DNA of 64,000 nucleotides from Merluccius polli. Its lineage: Eukaryota; Chordata; Actinopteri; Gadiformes; Merlucciidae. The notes beneath the pieces are model-generated. The model saw only the letters and a program-made list of their open reading frames with translations, searched no databases and had not been told where the DNA came from. Below, one piece after another: positions 60,313 to 64,000 of the stretch. Where the stretch lies: contig JAOPHQ010004837.1 of assembly GCA_030340625.1 (NCBI GenBank), positions 130,001 through 194,000 of the forward strand. Reading direction: 5' to 3'. The first letter of the stretch is position 1. Every line of letters begins with the position of its first letter. A program made the position numbers and the translations under genes.

Positions 60313-60464
60313 CTTTTTTAAATCTTTCTTGTACTGGAAATACTTCCTACAGGTTGACTTCAAAGAGAAGGTCACCAAGGAGGATGGACTTTTTTAAATC
60401 TTTCTTGTACTGGAAATACTTCCTACAGGTTGACTTCAAAGAGAAGGTCACCAAGGAGGATGGA
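60313..60464 (+). repeat. Perfect 76-bp tandem duplication with exon-like content
   Basis: Bases 60313-60388 and 60389-60464 are identical. Each unit begins with a pyrimidine tract, then TACTTCCTACAG, which resembles a 3' splice site, then a block that would read VDFKEKVTKEDG. If it is an exon, both its acceptor and its coding part are duplicated. I do not recognise the peptide. Confidence 0.85.
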
Positions 60465-60656
60465 CTTTCTAAGACCAAACCTGTTCTTCAGGTTTTGTTT
60501 GTCACACTTAATAACACATTGTCATAGAGTGCACATATTAGTCCACACTAGAGCAAAGTCACAGCGTAGAGGTCACAACTGGAGGCCTGGCGAGCACAGC
60601 TCTCTCATACGTACGCACATACACCCACACCTACACTTACACACACACTTACACAC

Positions 60657-60657
<1 letters not shown>

Positions 60658-60739
<82 letters not shown>
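60658..60739. repeat. CA microsatellite
   Basis: About 40 CA units, preceded by imperfect ACTTACAC units. The His-Thr reading frame here is a repeat translation. Confidence 0.95.
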
Positions 60740-60740
<1 letters not shown>

Positions 60741-61149
60741 CTATCCGTCTCCGCTGAGCTGTGTGCGGACCACAGCAGTTTGACTCATGACTTTCTGTTC
60801 ATATCAGGCTCTGTCTATATTCTTCAGTGAAACAGGATTTAAAGTCTGGTATAGCTTAACTCTAAAGGTAGGCCTAACATTGCTTTTTGTGTGTGTGTTT
60901 CTGTGAAAGGAGGATGTGTGTCTGTATTAGTGTTGAAGGACAGGTTTTATTTCTAGTGTTTGGAGGGTGCAAAAAACAACAGCACTCCACTAGAAAAAGT
61001 ACAATTTCAGAAGAAATTGTGGTGTGCTACTTGCTGAAAATTAAGTGTCTAGTACCTGGTATAGTATAGAAGTGTACAGTAGAGTGACGAGTGACGCAGA
61101 GTGAAGTAGTGTCATTTTATGATGGTTAGAGGGTTATATGTTACTTTTT

Positions 61150-61340
61150 GGGCAATTTGGATGGTTGCTAGGGGTATTCTAGTTGATTGCCAGGGTGTCC
61201 TGTATGGTTGCTAGGGTGTTCCAGCTGGTTTTCATGGTGTTCTAGGTGATTGTGAGGGTGTAATAGGTGGTTGCTAGGGTATTCTAGGTGGTTGCCATGG
61301 TGTTCTGTATGGTTGCCAGGGTGTTCTGGGTGGTTGTTAG
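61150..61340. repeat. Minisatellite, left part
   Basis: About eight to nine units of roughly 20 bases, of the form GGTTGCTAGGGTGTTCTAGG with changes. It is interrupted at 61341 by a hAT-type element and resumes at 62591. Confidence 0.85.
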
Positions 61341-62590
61341 TAGGGATGCATAATATTGATTTTCAGCCAATACCGATAATTACCTGCTTCTCATGGCCAA
61401 TACCGATAAGATAACCGCAAATTTTACATTTTTGTATTTTTAAAATAATGTATGCACACCTGAGGGTGAAAAAGGCTAAACCGTAGTGAGCAAAGATAGA
61501 TGATTTAATATTCCATAGCTCTGACCTAACCACAGTTGACAGTTGTCAAATGTTCGTTATTTTTTCTAGTAAAGTACATCAAAAACTAAACAAGCATACT
61601 TTGGCTTTTATAGAGCATTTTGCTTAAGAATTGAAATTAAATGCTTTGACATAATTAGTATTATTAGTAGTAAAGTGCATCACTCAAAACTAAAATAATG
61701 GCTTTTAACTGAAAGCATATGACTGCTTAGTGTGCAGATAAAACACAATGAAAAAGGCATATAGTAGACTGGTATGCTTAATAAAGAAATTGAAAAGGGT
61801 TGGGGGACAGCTATGCTACTTTTATTGCATGAGGGTGAGGTAGGTTTTTCACTTTGGCTTTCATAGAACATGAAGCCTATTAAACATTTTGCAGGTGACT
61901 AGGGCTGGCCCGAACACATCATTAAAACATGAATAGAATGCTACCTGTTCTATTCATGTTTATTAAATTACCCCAACATGTTATTATTAGTAGGTAGAAC
62001 TCTTTGGTATCTTTTGGCCTCATTTAAACATTGAAATAGCTTCTATATAGCCTACGTTCATTATTAAAAGCCTTCTGAAACCATTAAGGCTTGCTGCAAC
62101 CTCTTATTTCTATGGCCGCAACTGAACTGATTAGTGAGAGAGCTACCATGGAAAACAAAATCCTGGGGAGAACGATGGAACATTTGAAAAATATTATTAT
62201 TATTACAGATTGAGATTCAAATACCTACCGAAAGAACGAATATTCAAATATTGGGGCTTAGCCCTACAGGTGACTTATAAGATTTGTTGTGTTAAAACTC
62301 GTTGACTTTTTCCCTCCTCTCGGAGCCCTTACAGATTGAAAATTGCAATCATGTTGTCTTCCTCTGAAACTGTGAAAAATGTCCACACCGGCGATGACAT
62401 GTTTGGCTCTCTAGTCTACACTGTGTGCAATGTGTCTCTACCTAGGTGCAGCAGTTTGACAACAAAAGCACGACAACAGCATGCTGTGCTTGTTATGTCA
62501 AAGTAAGCAATATTGGCTTTGAATTATTGGCTCTATTTATCGGCTATAATTTAATTATCGGAATAGGGTTATATTTATGGTGCATCCCTA
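61341..62590. mobile_element. 1250-bp hAT-type element inside a minisatellite
   Basis: The ends TAGGGATGCA (61341-61350) and TGCATCCCTA (62581-62590) are inverted repeats. The 8 bases outside are GTTGTTAG on the left and ATTGTTAG on the right, matching at seven of eight positions, as expected for an old hAT target duplication. The array of GGTTGCTAGGG units continues on both sides. No transposase is seen. It contains a second hAT-type insertion. Confidence 0.8.
61900..62266. mobile_element. 367-bp hAT-type element nested in the previous one
   Basis: It starts TAGGGCTGGCCC and ends GGGCTTAGCCCTA. CAGGTGAC stands directly outside on both sides (61892-61899 and 62267-62274), a perfect 8-bp target duplication. 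No coding region. An inverted repeat with 13-bp arms lies inside at 61925-61961. Confidence 0.85.
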
Positions 62591-62790
62591 ATTGTTAGGG
62601 TGTTGTGGTTTCTATGGTGTTGTGGTTGCTAGGGTGTTCTAGATGGTTGCTTTGGTGTTCTAGGTTGTTGCTAGCCAGGATGTTCTGGTTTGTTTCTATG
62701 CTGTTCTATGTGGTTTTCTATTGTGGTTTGGGTGGTTAATGGTTGCTAGGGTGTTCTAGGTGGTTGATATAGTGTTCTAGGTGGTTGCTT
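62591..62790. repeat. Minisatellite, right part
   Basis: Continuation of the GGTTGCTAGGGTGTTCTAGG-type array after the hAT insertion, about eight units with more variation (TGTTCTAT, GATATAGTG and similar changes). Confidence 0.85.
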
Positions 62791-63243
62791 TTAAAATCTG
62801 GGTGTGTGGAGTTAGATAGAAGTGAGGTTGCCAGATTGTGTAGCCAAAGCCTGAAGTAAAGTATCTTCTTCCTCTGTGCCATAGAGCTCCATTGTTATCA
62901 AAACACACTGTTGCACTGGGTGACATGTGTGACACACACACTAGTTTATTTTGACTCAATCCCATATGCACTTTCCTGCTGCCAGAGAGGCTCACTAGTA
63001 GTCTAGTCCTAACTAGACCATCGTACTCATTTCATTCATACTAAAGGTCTAGCAGTGCTGTAGAGACAAACGATTTCTCACTTGAAGGCGGGTGCTGTTG
63101 AAGTTTAAAACCTATTGGCTCTGCCCAGTGCCAATCTGGATCTGCCTTAACCAATCGCTAACGTTTGGTCGTGACGTATTTCATGCGCCAGAAACCACGT
63201 TGCGCGCAGTATACAAACGGCAGATGCAGTGAGCATTAGCATT
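62791..63243. other. No gene recognised
   Basis: Unassigned DNA of moderate GC content. It probably includes part of another DNA element near 63000-63240, next to the MITE at 63244. Confidence 0.4.
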
Positions 63244-63454
63244 AGCCTGGTTCCGCCCGCCTCCGTACTTCCGCTCAATAACTGAAATTCGCGCACGACC
63301 TCTACGTCACTGTTCTCAGGCCGCGCCGCCTGTTCGCTGATTGGGAGGCACATTTGAGGGAAAATAAATCGTTCTAACATACAGCACTCCCAGACCTTAG
63401 TACTGAAGTGAAATGAAAATTGAGCGGAAGTACGTAGGCGGGCGGAGCCAGGCT
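63244..63454. mobile_element. 211-bp MITE with 37-bp terminal inverted repeats
   Basis: The left end AGCCTGGTTCCGCCCGCCTC (continuing to 63280) and the right end (63418-63454) are inverted repeats over 37 bases with three differences. The right end was not paired with a clear target duplication. No coding region. Confidence 0.8.
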
Positions 63455-64000
63455 AGCTCACTAGTGCACCACATGTGAATATAGTCCCCAACAAATGCAC
63501 TATTTCCTTCTGTTTGAGTAGCTGCAGTGCAAAGTAAATAAATGAGTCCAACACGACTTTTGCTTAATTTCTTTTTACTAGAGCACAACATTGTTTACAA
63601 GAGCACAAAGTTCTTCATAGAGCTTGCCTCTTAATTTTGCTCTCAAACGGCACCAGATTGATGCATTTAACTTTAAAATGTAAAACATTTGTTTCCAGGG
63701 AATGCCCCCCGGACCCCCCTAGAGGGTCTGAGCTCCACCATAGTCTCACAAAATCATGTGGGGCTGGATATATTGTATGCATTACTATCATCAATATAAT
63801 ATATACTGTCATATCATGTATACTATCTGTGGGGTCACTCTCCATCTACAGTCAGTTCAAATTGTTTGGTGCTGCAGTCCATTGAGCATGCACCTTCATG
63901 TGGTAGGCGTGTGAACTGTAGGTCAAACAACCAAGCACACCATTGATTTAATTGCACTATCACATACAAATATCTAAGTATTACTCCTCTCTGAACATTA
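63455..64000. other. No gene recognised
   Basis: Unassigned AT-rich DNA to the window edge, with no coding signal. Confidence 0.5.

Overview
This window reads as nuclear genomic DNA of a ray-finned (teleost) fish. It is AT-rich, intron-poor to the eye, full of long dinucleotide arrays, and carries the mix of mobile elements typical of teleosts: a DIRS-type tyrosine-recombinase retrotransposon, an L2-clade LINE, tRNA-derived SINEs (one with an L2-like tail), a Mag-like Gypsy element, a LINE fragment with a restriction-like endonuclease, and many hAT and Harbinger-type DNA elements. I cannot fix the species or order. No bacterial operon, phage, CRISPR array or rRNA is present.

Region by region. 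At 0.2-1.6 kb lie copies of an LTR-like repeat and a 229-bp foldback. At about 1.6-7.3 kb is a nearly full-length DIRS-like element: broken gag, an RT/RNase H/Dam-like frame with one internal stop, an intact tyrosine recombinase frame, and a 53-bp perfect inverted pair at its right end. From 7.3 to 18.5 kb there is mostly unassigned DNA with microsatellites, a 464-bp MITE, two non-repeat open frames of unknown meaning and a SINE. At 18.9-20.0 kb (minus) is the C-terminal part of a REL-endonuclease LINE protein. A 205-bp solo LTR with a 4-bp target duplication sits at 23.2 kb. At 28.7-30.8 kb two DNA elements stand side by side, the first a hAT MITE with a perfect 8-bp target duplication and an uninterrupted 72-bp palindrome. 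At 32.1-33.2 kb the LTR-like repeat recurs. At 37.8-38.7 kb is an inverted-repeat element rich in a TAAATC-type motif, followed by an exon-like fragment weakly resembling SMC5. A decayed L2 LINE lies at 42.7-44.2 kb.

The richest part is 47.2-55.8 kb: an exon-like open block at 47.26 kb; a long-terminal-inverted-repeat element (47738-50436, 8-bp target duplication) that was itself entered by a 1305-bp Harbinger-type element (48646-49950) carrying a decayed Myb/SANT gene; a GT-rich minisatellite; a Gypsy element whose gag is split by a SINE; and a decayed hAT transposase gene. At 60.3 kb a 76-bp exon-like unit is perfectly duplicated, and at 61.1-62.8 kb a minisatellite is split by a hAT element that holds a second hAT element. 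A MITE with 37-bp terminal inverted repeats lies at 63.2 kb.

No host protein-coding gene can be asserted with confidence. The few exon-like blocks are marked as such. The window is best seen as an intergenic or intronic stretch whose visible history is layered transposition. I did not find evidence of a new multi-gene system; the most unusual signals are the nested elements, several short-loop perfect palindromes, and one near-identical inverted duplication.
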